From the NCBI GenBank assembly GCA_019748195.1, contig JAIEPW010000013.1, forward strand, positions 19,786 to 83,785: a DNA stretch of 64,000 nucleotides, written 5' to 3'. Position 1 is the first letter of the stretch. The number at the start of each line of letters is the position of its first letter. The DNA comes from Bryobacteraceae bacterium (GTDB lineage: Bacteria > Acidobacteriota > Terriglobia > Bryobacterales > Bryobacteraceae). The notes beneath the pieces were generated by a model, which saw only the letters and a list, made by a program, of their open reading frames with translations, made no database searches and had not been told where the DNA came from. The translations under genes and the position numbers were made by a program. Positions 34,152 through 43,175 of this stretch are shown one piece after another.

Positions 34152-35132
34152 ATGCAACTCGGCATGATCGGACTCGGGCGCATGGGCGCCAACATGGTTC
34201 GCCGCCTGATGCGGGGCGGCCATGACTGCGTGGTTTTCGACGTGAACCCCGATAACGTGAAGGCTCTGGAGGCCGAGGGGGCCTCGGGCGCATACACGCT
34301 GGAAGAGTTTGCGCGGAAACTGACTACGCCGCGGGCCGCCTGGGTGATGGTCCCGGCGGGCGAGGCGACCGGGAAAACCGTGAACACGCTGAGCGAGCTG
34401 TTTCAGCCCGGCGACGCCATTGTCGACGGCGGGAACTCATACTTCAAGGACGATGTCCGGCGCGCGCAGTTGCTCGGCGCGCGCGGCATTCACTATGTCG
34501 ATGCGGGAACCAGCGGCGGCGTCTGGGGCCTGGAGCGGGGCTACTGTCTGATGATCGGCGGCCCCAAGGAGGCGTTCGAACGCCTGGAGCCGATCTTCCG
34601 CACGCTGGCGCCCGGATCCGGCAACGTCCCGAAAACCGCCACCCGGGAAACCGCCACCACAGCCGAGCAGGGCTACCTGCACTGCGGTCCCAGCGGAGCG
34701 GGCCACTTCGTGAAGATGATTCACAACGGCATCGAGTATGGAATGATGCAGGCCTACGCCGAGGGTTTCGACCTGTTGAAGCGCGCCGATGTCTCCGACA
34801 TCGCGCCCGAGTACCGGTTCCAGTTCGACGTCGCGGAGATTGCCGAAGTCTGGCGGTACGGCAGCGTGATCACGTCATGGCTGCTCGACCTGACCTCGCT
34901 GGCGCTGGCCCGCGACGGCGAGCTCGCGCAATTCTCGGGTGTGGTCAACGATTCCGGGGAAGGCCGCTGGACCATCATCCAGGCCATCGAATCCGCGACT
35001 CCGGCGGACGTTCTTTCTGCTTCGCTCACCACGCGGTTCCGGTCGCGGCAGGACCATACGTACGCGGAGAAGATTTTGTCGGCGATGCGATTCGGCTTCG
35101 GTGGTCACGTGGAACCGCCGAAGAAGGGCTAG
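34152..35132 (+). CDS. gnd: 6-phosphogluconate dehydrogenase, decarboxylating, short form
   Basis: A 326-residue cytosolic enzyme with the N-terminal dinucleotide-binding motif GLGRMG (residues 7-12) and the typical [27 protein letters not shown] and [13 protein letters not shown] motifs (catalytic Lys and Glu). The length fits the short NAD-preferring GndA form rather than the 470-residue form. It makes ribulose-5-phosphate in the pentose phosphate pathway. It starts 31 bp after galT and probably shares its mRNA. The start chosen is the ATG directly before the Rossmann strand. Confidence 0.92.
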   Translation: MQLGMIGLGRMGANMVRRLMRGGHDCVVFDVNPDNVKALEAEGASGAYTLEEFARKLTTPRAAWVMVPAGEATGKTVNTLSELFQPGDAIVDGGNSYFKDDVRRAQLLGARGIHYVDAGTSGGVWGLERGYCLMIGGPKEAFERLEPIFRTLAPGSGNVPKTATRETATTAEQGYLHCGPSGAGHFVKMIHNGIEYGMMQAYAEGFDLLKRADVSDIAPEYRFQFDVAEIAEVWRYGSVITSWLLDLTSLALARDGELAQFSGVVNDSGEGRWTIIQAIESATPADVLSASLTTRFRSRQDHTYAEKILSAMRFGFGGHVEPPKKG

Positions 35133-35133
35133 C

Positions 35134-36324
35134 TCACACCACCTGCGCCGCCCGCAACCCGGCGATCTCGGCTTCCGTGTAGCCAAGCTCCATCAACACC
35201 TCTCCGGTGTGTTCCCCGAGCAGGGGTGCGCGGTGCCGTATCCCGCCGGGAGTGGCGGAGAGCCGGACCGCCGTGTTCGCCAGAGGGATGGGAGCCGGCG
35301 CGGATGGGAAACTGACATATTTCAGCAGCTCGCGAGCCTGCACCTGGGGATCCGCCAGCACCTGATCCAGGTTCAGAACCGGGCCCGCCGGAACGCGCGC
35401 TTTTTCGAACGCCTCCAGCGCCTCCGCGGTAGTGCGATCCGCAAGAAAGGCGTTCATCGCTTCGTCGATCACAAACCGGTTGGCGGCGCGCAGCCCGTCA
35501 TCGGCCATGCGGGGATCCGCGATCAAATCCTCGCGACCCACCGCGCGAGCCCAGCGCTCGAACATCGGCGTGCCGTTCGTGGCGATCGTGATCCAGCCGT
35601 CGCGCGTAGAGTAAGTGTCGTTAGGCGCGGCATAGAATCCAGCGTTGCCCTGCTGCCGGCGCTCCGCGCCGGTCACCGCGCGCTCGGCGAGCAGGGCTTG
35701 CATAAACGTAACACCAGAAGCGAAGAGGGAACCGTCCACCACCTGGCCCTGGCCGGTATTGGCTCGGTGATACAAGGCCACCATCACCCCAAAGGCGGCG
35801 TGCAGCGCCGTGCCGTAATCCTCGAACGGAACCACGGAACGCACAGGCACGCCATTGAAGCCGGTCAGGCTCATTACTCCGCTCATAGCCTGGGCGACGC
35901 TGTCGAATCCAAGGCGGCGCGCGTAGGGACCGTCCGGACCGAATGTCGAGATACGCGCCAGGATGATGTCAGGGCGGATGGCGCGCAAGGCATCGTAGCT
36001 GATGCCCATCTTTTCCATCACATCCAGCGGAAGGTTGGCGACCACGATGTCGGCTCGCTTCACCAGGCGCCGAATCACTTCGCCGGCTTGCGGGCGCGAG
36101 GGGTCGAGCGTCAGGCTGCGCTTGTTCCGGTTCAACGACAGGAACGCGCCGCCGTGGCCATCCTCGGTGATCGGCCCCGGGTAGCGATCCTCGCTTCCCT
36201 GGCGCCGGTCGACCCGGATCACGTCCGCGCCCATGTCGGCCAGCAGCATGCCGCAATAAGGGCCGGCGATGAACCGCCCGAAGTCGACAACACGAACGCC
36301 CGCCAGGGGTCCCGCTGGTTGCAT
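35134..36324 (-). CDS. CoA-transferase family III (CaiB/BaiF) protein
   Basis: A 396-residue protein of the formyl-CoA/carnitine-CoA transferase family: LAGVRVVDFGRFIAGPYCGMLLADMGADVI at the N terminus (split across residues 6-35), NLNRNK-like SLNRNKRSLTLD, and the catalytic Asp in QVVDGSLFASG. It should transfer CoA between carboxylic acids; the acid is unknown. The start at 36324 is chosen because the domain begins there; a longer frame upstream would overlap thiD. Convergent with gnd, 1 bp between stops. Confidence 0.9.
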   Translation of the reverse strand: MQPAGPLAGVRVVDFGRFIAGPYCGMLLADMGADVIRVDRRQGSEDRYPGPITEDGHGGAFLSLNRNKRSLTLDPSRPQAGEVIRRLVKRADIVVANLPLDVMEKMGISYDALRAIRPDIILARISTFGPDGPYARRLGFDSVAQAMSGVMSLTGFNGVPVRSVVPFEDYGTALHAAFGVMVALYHRANTGQGQVVDGSLFASGVTFMQALLAERAVTGAERRQQGNAGFYAAPNDTYSTRDGWITIATNGTPMFERWARAVGREDLIADPRMADDGLRAANRFVIDEAMNAFLADRTTAEALEAFEKARVPAGPVLNLDQVLADPQVQARELLKYVSFPSAPAPIPLANTAVRLSATPGGIRHRAPLLGEHTGEVLMELGYTEAEIAGLRAAQVV

Positions 36325-36338
36325 CGCTCTATTGTCTT

Positions 36339-37118
36339 TCAATCGGGGCGGGGCGCGAAATGATTTACCGGACCCGATCCCCCGCCGATGCCGGGGTTGG
36401 TGCGGATCGCCTCGGTGATGAACCGCTTGGCGACCGCCACCGCATCGAGCAGGCCCTCGCCGCGGGCGAGCAGCGCGGTGATCGCCGCGGAGTAGGTGCA
36501 TCCCGTGCCGTGCGTGTGAACCGTGGGCACTCGCGGCGCGCGGAATTCGTGAAACCGGCCGCCCGCCAGAAGCAGGTCCAGCGCGTCTCCATCCAGATGT
36601 CCGCCTTTCACCAGCACCGCGCCCGCCCCCGCGGCGGCGATCGCCTCGGCGGCGCGCTTCATCGAGTCGAGATCTTCAACCGCGAACCCGGCAATGGCCG
36701 CGGCCTCATGCAGGTTCGGAGTCACCAGAAACGCCTTGGGGAGCAACTTCCGGATCAGGGTTTCGCGGCCGTCCGCGGCCAAGAGCGGTGCGCCGTGCTT
36801 CGAGATCATCACCGGGTCCACCACCAGCGGGCATCCCAGATCCAGCGCCGCAACGGCCCGTATCATCTCGGCGGTTCCCAGGGCCCCGGTCTTCGCGGCC
36901 TGGGGAGGAAGATCTTCCAGCACCGCGCGCGCCTGCTCCAGCACCAGCGCGGGATCGATGATTTCCACGCGGCTCACGCGGCGCGTGTTCTGTACCGTGA
37001 GCAGCGTAATCGCCGCCGCGCCATATACGCCGAACTGGTGGAACGTTTTCAGATCGGCCTGGATGCCCGCGCCGCCGGAGGGGTCCGAACCCGCGATGGT
37101 GAGTGCGATGGGAAACAT
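36339..37118 (-). CDS. thiD: Hydroxymethylpyrimidine/phosphomethylpyrimidine kinase ThiD
   Basis: A 259-residue enzyme of thiamin synthesis. The N terminus (ALTIAGSDPSGGAGIQADLK) and the C-terminal anion hole HTHGTGCTYSAAITA are diagnostic of ThiD in the ribokinase family. It phosphorylates HMP and HMP-P in the pyrimidine branch. The ATG at 37118 gives the conserved N terminus, but no Shine-Dalgarno sequence precedes it; a terminator hairpin and its T-run end 1 bp before the start codon. No TPP riboswitch was seen. Confidence 0.95.
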   Translation of the reverse strand: MFPIALTIAGSDPSGGAGIQADLKTFHQFGVYGAAAITLLTVQNTRRVSRVEIIDPALVLEQARAVLEDLPPQAAKTGALGTAEMIRAVAALDLGCPLVVDPVMISKHGAPLLAADGRETLIRKLLPKAFLVTPNLHEAAAIAGFAVEDLDSMKRAAEAIAAAGAGAVLVKGGHLDGDALDLLLAGGRFHEFRAPRVPTVHTHGTGCTYSAAITALLARGEGLLDAVAVAKRFITEAIRTNPGIGGGSGPVNHFAPRPD

Positions 37119-37119
37119 G

Positions 37120-37144
37120 AAAAAGGGCGGCGCGAGGGCCGCCC
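37120..37144 (-). terminator. Rho-independent terminator of the TonB receptor gene
   Basis: GGGCGGC and GCCGCCC form a perfect 7-bp stem (37125-37131 with 37138-37144) around a 6-nt loop, followed on the minus strand by TTTTT (37124-37120). It lies 26 bp after the TonB receptor stop and abuts the thiD start. Confidence 0.75.
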
Positions 37145-37170
37145 TCTTACTCTAACAATCGGACTCAGGT

Positions 37171-40137
37171 CTAGAAGTTCAGCCGCACCATTAGCTGCAG
37201 CGATCGCGCGCTGCCCTGACCGGTGGGGCTGGCGTTAGCCAGCGCCAGGATCTGCCCGAAGGTGGCATTGGAGATATTGTTCTCCGGATTGCCGTACTGC
37301 GCGCGATTGAACAGGTTGAATAATTCCGCGCGGAACTCCAGGTTCATGCGTTCGGTGATGGCCGTGCGCTTCTGCACTCCGATGTCGACCTGCCACAGGC
37401 CGGGTCCACGGAACGCGTTGCGGCCCAGGTTGCCCCACGAGCCGCGGGCGGGCGCCGCAAAGGCAGCGCGATTGAGCCACAGCCCTGTGGTTTGCACCGA
37501 GGGCACAGCCGCGCCGAAGTCGAGCACGTTCGGGCGCTGCCGGACCGTGTTTCCGTCCGGAACGTCGCCCGAGGCGCGGTTCAGCACCACGTTCACCGGA
37601 CGGCCCGTCCGGAAGGAGTAGATGCCGGAGAGCGACCAGCCGGAAGCCAGGCCGCCGCCGAAGCCTTCCTTCCAGCCGAAGGCCCTGCCCCGGCCGAAAG
37701 GAAGCTCATACACCGTGTTGAAGTTGGCGGAATGCCGGATATCGTTATCGCTGAAAGCCTTGTCGCACACGCGGCAGGAGGCGATCATGATTTCGCTGCC
37801 GTCGCCGGAGCCGGACGTGTCGTCGATCGCCACGCCGTACAGGTAGTTGCCCTGGAACAGCCATCCGCTGGTGAACTGCCGGGTGAGCGAGAACTGCCCG
37901 CCGTTGAAATTGGAGCGTCCGTAATTCTGCTTTTCATCCACGATGCCGAACGCGGGAAGCGGCCGCTGCCCCGTGGTGAGGCTGGGAAGATTCACGAAGC
38001 TGCGGTTGAACAGGTTCGTGCCCTTCTGGCCGACATACCCGAAGGTAGCGACGAAGGCCATCGGCAACTGCTGCTGGATGGAGAACGACCATTGCTGGGA
38101 GTAGAAATCCTCGCGGTCCCGCTGGACGCCGCGGGGGGTGATGCCCTGGTTGCGAGCCTGAGGCAGGAACGGCGCGATCGGATAGCGCAGGCCGGGAACG
38201 TCGCGCGCCTGCAGTTGGAACGTCTCTTCGATGCTGTCCACGGCGGCGGTTACGTCATCGTTCTGACCCGGGCCGAAGAACATGCCGTATCCGGCGCGGA
38301 ACACGGTTTTGTTGTTGAGCATCTTCGGTGACCAAGCCAGTCCGACGCGGGGCGCGACGTTATTCCGATCGGGGAAGAACCACTCCGTGCCGGGGGGACA
38401 GAACCCGGCGCAGCGCGTGACATCGAATACGTTGCCGCGGCCGTTAACTTCGCTGGAAACCGTGTAGTACTCCCAGCGGACGCCCAGATTCAACGTGAGC
38501 GTGGAACTCAAGCGAAAGTCGTCCTGCGCGTACAGAATCCCGTACCAGCGCCGCACGCCCTGGGTTGGCAATCCGGTTCCGACATCGAAGCGATCCAACT
38601 GGTTGCGTTCGAACGCCGCCAAATTCGCGTATCGAAGCACGGTGTCGGTGGTCTCACCCACGTTCATGCGCACGCGCCGCAGTTCGCCGCCGAACTTGAA
38701 GGCATGGCGACCCTTCAGCAGCGAAGTCGCGTTCAGGATGGAGAACGTTGTCGGCTTCTCAACGTTGGTGAATTGCGCCTGGGTGGAGGTGAGTCCTCCG
38801 ACCCGGATGGACTCGGTAGCCACTCCCTCGGCGGTCCGCTCGAGCGGGGACCGGTTGTAGCCGAAGCGCGTCTCGTTAATGATGGAAGGCGAGAAAACAT
38901 GCGAGAGCTGGATGGTGCCCTGCGCCGGCATTACATCGCTGACGCGAGGCTCCAGCAGGTCGGTCCGGATCTCGTTGAAGATGCCCTGAACGATGTTGAA
39001 GCGGGCGAACATCGATGTGCGGTCGCTGAAGCGATGGTCGAAGCGAACCATACCCGCGTCCTCATCCTGGTTTACGCTGCCGGTGCCGATGAAACGCTCG
39101 ACATCCGCATTGGACGTCAGTCCGGCGTTTCCCAGGGGGAATGCGTCCAGCAGAGGCGCGATCGCGGGCGACGTCTGAATCGCGCGGGCGCGGAACGCGC
39201 GGCTGGGCACCAGCGCCGCCGCCCGCACCGATTGAAGGCGCTGGCGCAATCCTTCGTAATTCACGAAGAAGAAGCTGCGGTCCTTGACGATGGGACCGCC
39301 GAAGTTGGCGCCGTACTGATTCAGCTTGAAGGGCGGCGGCCGCGACCCGTCGAAAGGACGCCGCGCGTCGAAGGCGCTGTTACGGACGAACCAGAACACG
39401 GAACCATGGAAATCGTTGGTGCCGGTCTTCGATACCAGGTTCACCTGGCCGCCCGCGCCGGTGCCGGAATCAGCCGAATAGTTGGCGGAACTCACACGAA
39501 ACTCCGCGATCGCGTCCATCGGGACTACCAGGCGGAGATTCGCCTCCTGCCGGGGATCCTTGATGCCGGTGGCATCGGTCCCGTCGAAGGTCCAGTTGTT
39601 CTCGTCGCGGCCCCGCCCATAGAACCGGATGGAATTCTGCGATCCGTCTCCGGTGTTGACCGCTCCGGGAGCGAACTGCATCAGGCTGCTCCAGTTGCGG
39701 CCGTTGATCGGGATGTTGGAGAGCTGCGTGGAACCGATGGCGGTTCCGATCTCCGCCGTGGTCTGCTCCAGCGGAGTCGCCTCGGCTGTTACCGTCACCG
39801 CGCTGGCGACAGCCCCAACCTCCATGCGAATGTCCTCGACGCGGCGCAGACCCACCATCAGAGCCAGCTTTTCGATTTTACGCGGCTGAAAGCCTTCCTT
39901 GGAGGCGGTCAGGGTGAACTCACCTACCGGAAGCCCGGGCATCGAGTAGACGCCATCATCTCCAGACACCACAGCGCGCCGGAATCCGGTCGCCTGGGAC
40001 ACAATCTCGATCTTCGCACCACTGACCGCGGCTCCCGAAGCATCTGTCACCGACCCGGTAAGCGAAGCGCGATCCACCTGAGCGGCCAACGGCAGGCAGG
40101 CGAGCAGCAGCCATGGCACTGTATTCCTCGGATTCAT
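37171..40137 (-). CDS. Oar-like TonB-dependent outer-membrane receptor
   Basis: A 988-residue outer-membrane protein with a signal peptide ending LAAQ, an N-terminal carboxypeptidase-regulatory domain (residues 25-105, SLTGSVTDASGAAVSGA), a plug domain (about 115-240) and a long beta barrel with repeated alternating strands that ends in Phe (LMVRLNF), as usual for BAM-assembled barrels. This group (CarboxypepD_reg-TonB) is much expanded in Acidobacteria. Oar-like proteins take up oligosaccharides or peptides, or serve in surface display. The substrate is unknown. Confidence 0.92.
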   Translation of the reverse strand: MNPRNTVPWLLLACLPLAAQVDRASLTGSVTDASGAAVSGAKIEIVSQATGFRRAVVSGDDGVYSMPGLPVGEFTLTASKEGFQPRKIEKLALMVGLRRVEDIRMEVGAVASAVTVTAEATPLEQTTAEIGTAIGSTQLSNIPINGRNWSSLMQFAPGAVNTGDGSQNSIRFYGRGRDENNWTFDGTDATGIKDPRQEANLRLVVPMDAIAEFRVSSANYSADSGTGAGGQVNLVSKTGTNDFHGSVFWFVRNSAFDARRPFDGSRPPPFKLNQYGANFGGPIVKDRSFFFVNYEGLRQRLQSVRAAALVPSRAFRARAIQTSPAIAPLLDAFPLGNAGLTSNADVERFIGTGSVNQDEDAGMVRFDHRFSDRTSMFARFNIVQGIFNEIRTDLLEPRVSDVMPAQGTIQLSHVFSPSIINETRFGYNRSPLERTAEGVATESIRVGGLTSTQAQFTNVEKPTTFSILNATSLLKGRHAFKFGGELRRVRMNVGETTDTVLRYANLAAFERNQLDRFDVGTGLPTQGVRRWYGILYAQDDFRLSSTLTLNLGVRWEYYTVSSEVNGRGNVFDVTRCAGFCPPGTEWFFPDRNNVAPRVGLAWSPKMLNNKTVFRAGYGMFFGPGQNDDVTAAVDSIEETFQLQARDVPGLRYPIAPFLPQARNQGITPRGVQRDREDFYSQQWSFSIQQQLPMAFVATFGYVGQKGTNLFNRSFVNLPSLTTGQRPLPAFGIVDEKQNYGRSNFNGGQFSLTRQFTSGWLFQGNYLYGVAIDDTSGSGDGSEIMIASCRVCDKAFSDNDIRHSANFNTVYELPFGRGRAFGWKEGFGGGLASGWSLSGIYSFRTGRPVNVVLNRASGDVPDGNTVRQRPNVLDFGAAVPSVQTTGLWLNRAAFAAPARGSWGNLGRNAFRGPGLWQVDIGVQKRTAITERMNLEFRAELFNLFNRAQYGNPENNISNATFGQILALANASPTGQGSARSLQLMVRLNF

Positions 40138-40237
40138 GCTGCTACGTTACCGGATGTAGGTTACAAAACAGCACGGATATGTTTCGGAATGGTGAAAAGT
40201 GCCGGGCGGACGAGGATTTCTGTGGAAAAGAACGGAA

Positions 40238-40272
40238 CGCCCGGGCTGCCTTGGGAGTCAGCGGCCCGGGCG
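40238..40272 (-). terminator. Candidate terminator of the DUF4397 gene
   Basis: CGCCCGGGC (40238-40246) and GCCCGGGCG (40264-40272) form a 9-bp stem around a 17-nt loop. On the minus strand it is followed by a T-rich stretch (TTCCGTTCTTTTCC). It lies 22 bp after the DUF4397 stop. Confidence 0.5.
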
Positions 40273-40294
40273 CGAAAACGGACAGGAGCTCGGG

Positions 40295-40981
40295 TCACCG
40301 CCGATCCGGGATGACCAGAAAACTGAAGGATCGGTCCCCGGAGCCTGGGTTCTCCACGGCGACGATCGTGTACACCGTTCCACCCTCGAGCTGCAAGGAA
40401 CCGCTTTGGATCGCAACCGTCTTGGTTCCGGCCAGCGTTACACGAGCCTGATACGCACCGGCGGGAACGGTCAGCGTCGGCGTAACTTCGCCCCATCCGC
40501 GATTCGGAGCGGCGGGCGTGGCCGTGGAGAGCGCCGCCCAGGGGCTGGTGGCGTAGATGTCGACTTTGGGCGCGCTCGGCGCCCCATGAATCGCGCGGAT
40601 GCGGGTCCGGGTGCGATCGCCGATCGCATTGTCGTCCTCGGCGACCACCAACTGCAGACGCGGCTCGCGATCGCCCGAGGCGAAGCCGCCGGCGAACACG
40701 GTGTAATCGACACCGGCCCGCAGGGTCAGGTTGGCCCGCAGCACCGTGGTCTGAGTGCCGGCAAGGTTCACCTGCACGCCGTACTGTCCCGCCGGCAGGG
40801 GCAGGTAAGGAGTGTAGCCAAGGTAGGGAAGACCCTCCAGCACCGCGGCGCCGTTGACGAGTACGTCGACGGCGGGTGCGTCCGGCGACAGGTGAATCAC
40901 GCGAAGGCCGGCGGTCTGCGCGTGAGCGCCGGAGTTCAGCAGAAGACAGAGCGAGAGCACAGCAAGCGAAAACGCTTTCAT
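40295..40981 (-). CDS. Secreted protein with two DUF4397 repeats
   Basis: A 228-residue protein with a signal peptide (first 21 residues, ending AHAQ) and two copies of a DUF4397-type beta domain: residues 25-115 (LRVIHLSPDAPAVDVLVNG) and 125-220 (RIRAIHGAPSAPKVDIYAT). The IHxxPxAPxVDI core is repeated clearly. The domain occurs in secreted or surface proteins; role unknown. It lies upstream of the TonB receptor gene in the same direction but is separated from it by 157 bp with a likely terminator. Confidence 0.82.
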   Translation of the reverse strand: MKAFSLAVLSLCLLLNSGAHAQTAGLRVIHLSPDAPAVDVLVNGAAVLEGLPYLGYTPYLPLPAGQYGVQVNLAGTQTTVLRANLTLRAGVDYTVFAGGFASGDREPRLQLVVAEDDNAIGDRTRTRIRAIHGAPSAPKVDIYATSPWAALSTATPAAPNRGWGEVTPTLTVPAGAYQARVTLAGTKTVAIQSGSLQLEGGTVYTIVAVENPGSGDRSFSFLVIPDRR

Positions 40982-41087
40982 TTTGGTGGTCCTGTTGTTT
41001 TGGATTTAGCTTCGAACGCGGCCGATGCTGATTTTCCGGGCAGCTACCGGAATGATTTCAGGATTCAGCAGCCAGATTTAAATTTCT

Positions 41088-41696
41088 TCACGGAATAGAC
41101 ACGCCGTAAGATGTCAGTTCGTCGCGAAGCGCATCCAGGCCGCGGAAGTGAATGCCGTTGAGGCCCAGCAAACGCGCAGGATCCAGGTTCTCCGCGCGGT
41201 CATCGATGAAGACGCACTCCTCGGGCGACCTCTGCAGGATGCGCAGCGCGTTCTCATAGAAAACAATCTCCGGCTTCCGCGCGCCCAGGTAGCAGGAACT
41301 GAGGAACACGGGGATGATCTCGCGCAATCCGAAGCGCGTGATCCGGTATTGATTCAGTTCGGCGGATTCGTTGTTCAGCGCTGCCAGGCGGTAATGTCCC
41401 GACAACCGGCGCGTGAACTCTATCACGGGCAGGTGAGCCTCGCTCTGCTCGCACAGAAAAGCCCGGAACTCCTCCAGCGTGAAACTCCGGGGCTGATGAA
41501 ACACCGTCCAGGCGAGATACTCATCCAAGGTGATACGCCCCACCTCCAGGTCGCGATCCACCACCCGATGCCGGCGGTCGAATTCCACCGGATCGAGCCG
41601 GAATTTCTCCACTGCCCGGTTGCGGCGCTCGCGATCCCAGCCGTTGGTCAGCAGCACTCCGCCAACGTCGAACAGCAGGGTGGTGATCTTATCCAT
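41088..41696 (-). CDS. HAD-superfamily hydrolase, subfamily IA
   Basis: A 202-residue cytosolic enzyme with HAD motif I LLFDVGG (nucleophile Asp10), motif II near LAALNNES, motif III Lys in RKPE, and motif IV FIDDRAENLDPA. The second residue after the nucleophile is Gly rather than Asp (DVGG), a pattern seen in haloacid dehalogenase or epoxide-hydrolase N-domain-like HADs. Probably a small phosphatase. Its start is 70 bp from tpx, divergent. Confidence 0.82.
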   Translation of the reverse strand: MDKITTLLFDVGGVLLTNGWDRERRNRAVEKFRLDPVEFDRRHRVVDRDLEVGRITLDEYLAWTVFHQPRSFTLEEFRAFLCEQSEAHLPVIEFTRRLSGHYRLAALNNESAELNQYRITRFGLREIIPVFLSSCYLGARKPEIVFYENALRILQRSPEECVFIDDRAENLDPARLLGLNGIHFRGLDALRDELTSYGVSIP

Positions 41697-41720
41697 CAGG
41701 GTCAGTGTAACCGCTCGCGC

Positions 41721-41726
41721 TACAAT
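41721..41726 (+). promoter_or_regulatory. Possible -10 element for tpx
   Basis: TACAAT lies 41 bp upstream of the tpx start in the short divergent spacer. No good -35 box is present at proper distance. Confidence 0.2.
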
Positions 41727-41766
41727 AAGACTTTTCAACCCTGATCGAGGAGGCATTACCTTTTCC

Positions 41767-42273
41767 ATGGAACGTCCTGGAGCGACTACTCTGCGCGGCA
41801 ACGGAATGACGTTGATCGGCCCGGAGCTGAAAGTTGGAGACAAGGCGCCGGATTTTACGGCGGTAGACGACAAGCTGCAGCCGGTCAGTCTGAGCGCGAC
41901 CGGCAATGGCGTGCGAATTTTCAGCGTCATCCCCTCGCTCGACACGCCCGTTTGCGACATGCAAACCAAGCGGTTCAACGACGAAGCCGGCAAGCTGCCC
42001 AACGTCTCGATTTACACCATCAGCATGGACCTGCCGTTCGCGCAGAAGCGCTGGTGCGACAGTTTCGGCGTCGATCATGTCAAGATGATTTCGGATCACC
42101 GCAACGCCAGCTTCGGGGAGAACTACGGAACCCTGATCAAGGAATTGCGGATCGAGAGCCGGGCGATCTTTGTCGTGGATGGAAGCAACGTGATCCGCCA
42201 CGCGGAGTACGTCAAGGAAGTAGGCGATCATCCGGATTACGATGCGGCGCTGAATGCCGCCAAATCGCTGTAA
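41767..42273 (+). CDS. tpx: Thiol peroxidase Tpx
   Basis: A 168-residue atypical two-cysteine peroxiredoxin. The peroxidatic Cys63 lies in SLDTPVCDMQT and the resolving Cys97 in SMDLPFAQKRWCDSFG, both at the positions of the Tpx family. It reduces hydroperoxides with thioredoxin. The N terminus GNGMTLIGPELKVGDKAPDF also matches. AGGAGG sits 13-14 bp before the ATG, longer than ideal. Confidence 0.95.
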   Translation: MERPGATTLRGNGMTLIGPELKVGDKAPDFTAVDDKLQPVSLSATGNGVRIFSVIPSLDTPVCDMQTKRFNDEAGKLPNVSIYTISMDLPFAQKRWCDSFGVDHVKMISDHRNASFGENYGTLIKELRIESRAIFVVDGSNVIRHAEYVKEVGDHPDYDAALNAAKSL

Positions 42274-42314
42274 GAGCCTGTCCAGTCCGGCGGACGTTCC
42301 GCCGATAGAGAATT

Positions 42315-42674
42315 GTGAAACGGGCGATCCCGTTGGCGATGGTTCTGTTGACGGCCGGGTGCGGGCCGGTTGCGCGGTGGGTGTTCTCCGGAGCCGAGAA
42401 CACCTGTATCGTTCTCGTGGGGTCCACCACACGTGAAATCGACGGCGTGAGGCGGATCATCGGCTCCGTGCGCAACGATTGCGATCGCCGGTTTCTGACG
42501 GTCAACATCGTGTTCCGCCTCTACCGGTCCACGGCGCGGGGCGCCGCCGGGATGCCGGAGCCGGCGGCGGTCGCCGCGGTCCGCGACCTTGAGCCTGGAC
42601 AAGTGAAGGAGTTCGAAACGCTTCCCGTGGGCCGTGATGCGGCCTTCCGGCTGGAGAGAATCAGCGGCTTCTAG
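42315..42674 (+). CDS. Lipoprotein with FxLYD-like domain
   Basis: A 119-residue protein starting at GTG. The signal peptide ends in a lipobox LLTAGC (Cys16), so it should be a lipoprotein. The rest resembles an FxLYD beta sandwich: IIGSVRNDCDRRFLTVNIVFRLY, then VRDLEPGQVKEFE. Such domains bind partners at the cell envelope. It lies 41 bp after tpx and 9 bp before the ankyrin gene. Confidence 0.68.
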   Translation: MKRAIPLAMVLLTAGCGPVARWVFSGAENTCIVLVGSTTREIDGVRRIIGSVRNDCDRRFLTVNIVFRLYRSTARGAAGMPEPAAVAAVRDLEPGQVKEFETLPVGRDAAFRLERISGF

Positions 42675-42683
42675 AAGTGGCTT

Positions 42684-43157
42684 ATGACCGAGGAAGAGCG
42701 CTGCGCCGAGGCCCGCAAGTTCGAGGGGATTCATAACGCCTTCCGGCTCGGCGATCTCGCCGCATTGCGCGCCGCCCTGGACGAACCGTCGATTGTGCCG
42801 AACGGGCGAATGCCGTGCGCCTTCGATCCTTGCCTCGTCTACGCGGTTTATCACAGCCCGCTTGCCTTCATTCGGGAGCTACTGGAGATCGGCGCCGACC
42901 CCAATCCTCCGGTTGATGACGGCTTCCCACCGCTGCTCGCAGCTCTGAGTTGCGGCCGCGACGCGCCGGGCGCCAATCGTCGCGACGACATCGACGAGAT
43001 CGTGCGCATGCTGCTCGCATCGGGAGCGGACCCGAATCAGCGGGGGATCAACGATTACACGCCGCTTCACATGGCGGTGGCCGAGGGCAACGCGCTGGCG
43101 GTCCAGGTGCTGCTGGATGCCGGGGCGGACCCGGAACTGCGGACGCGGATCGACTAA
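42684..43157 (+). CDS. Ankyrin-repeat protein: N-terminal part of a gene split by an in-frame stop
   Basis: A 157-residue product with three ankyrin-like repeats (LIREL-type FIRELLEIGADPNPP, IVRMLLASGADPNQ, AVQVLLDAGADPELRTRID). It has no signal peptide. The TAA at 43155-43157 interrupts the fourth repeat; reading on in the same frame gives CETPLEMACAANLEVIAGIL, the rest of that repeat, and then an FKBP domain. The intact gene would run 42684-43610 (308 residues with a sense codon in place of the stop). The truncated form may still fold as a short ankyrin protein. Confidence 0.75.
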   Translation: MTEEERCAEARKFEGIHNAFRLGDLAALRAALDEPSIVPNGRMPCAFDPCLVYAVYHSPLAFIRELLEIGADPNPPVDDGFPPLLAALSCGRDAPGANRRDDIDEIVRMLLASGADPNQRGINDYTPLHMAVAEGNALAVQVLLDAGADPELRTRID

Positions 43158-43175
43158 TGCGAAACGCCGCTCGAG

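Noticed and set aside
35134..36501. Longer N terminus for the family III CoA-transferase
   Set aside because: The extra 59 residues are Arg/His-rich nonsense lying over thiD; the domain starts cleanly at 36324.
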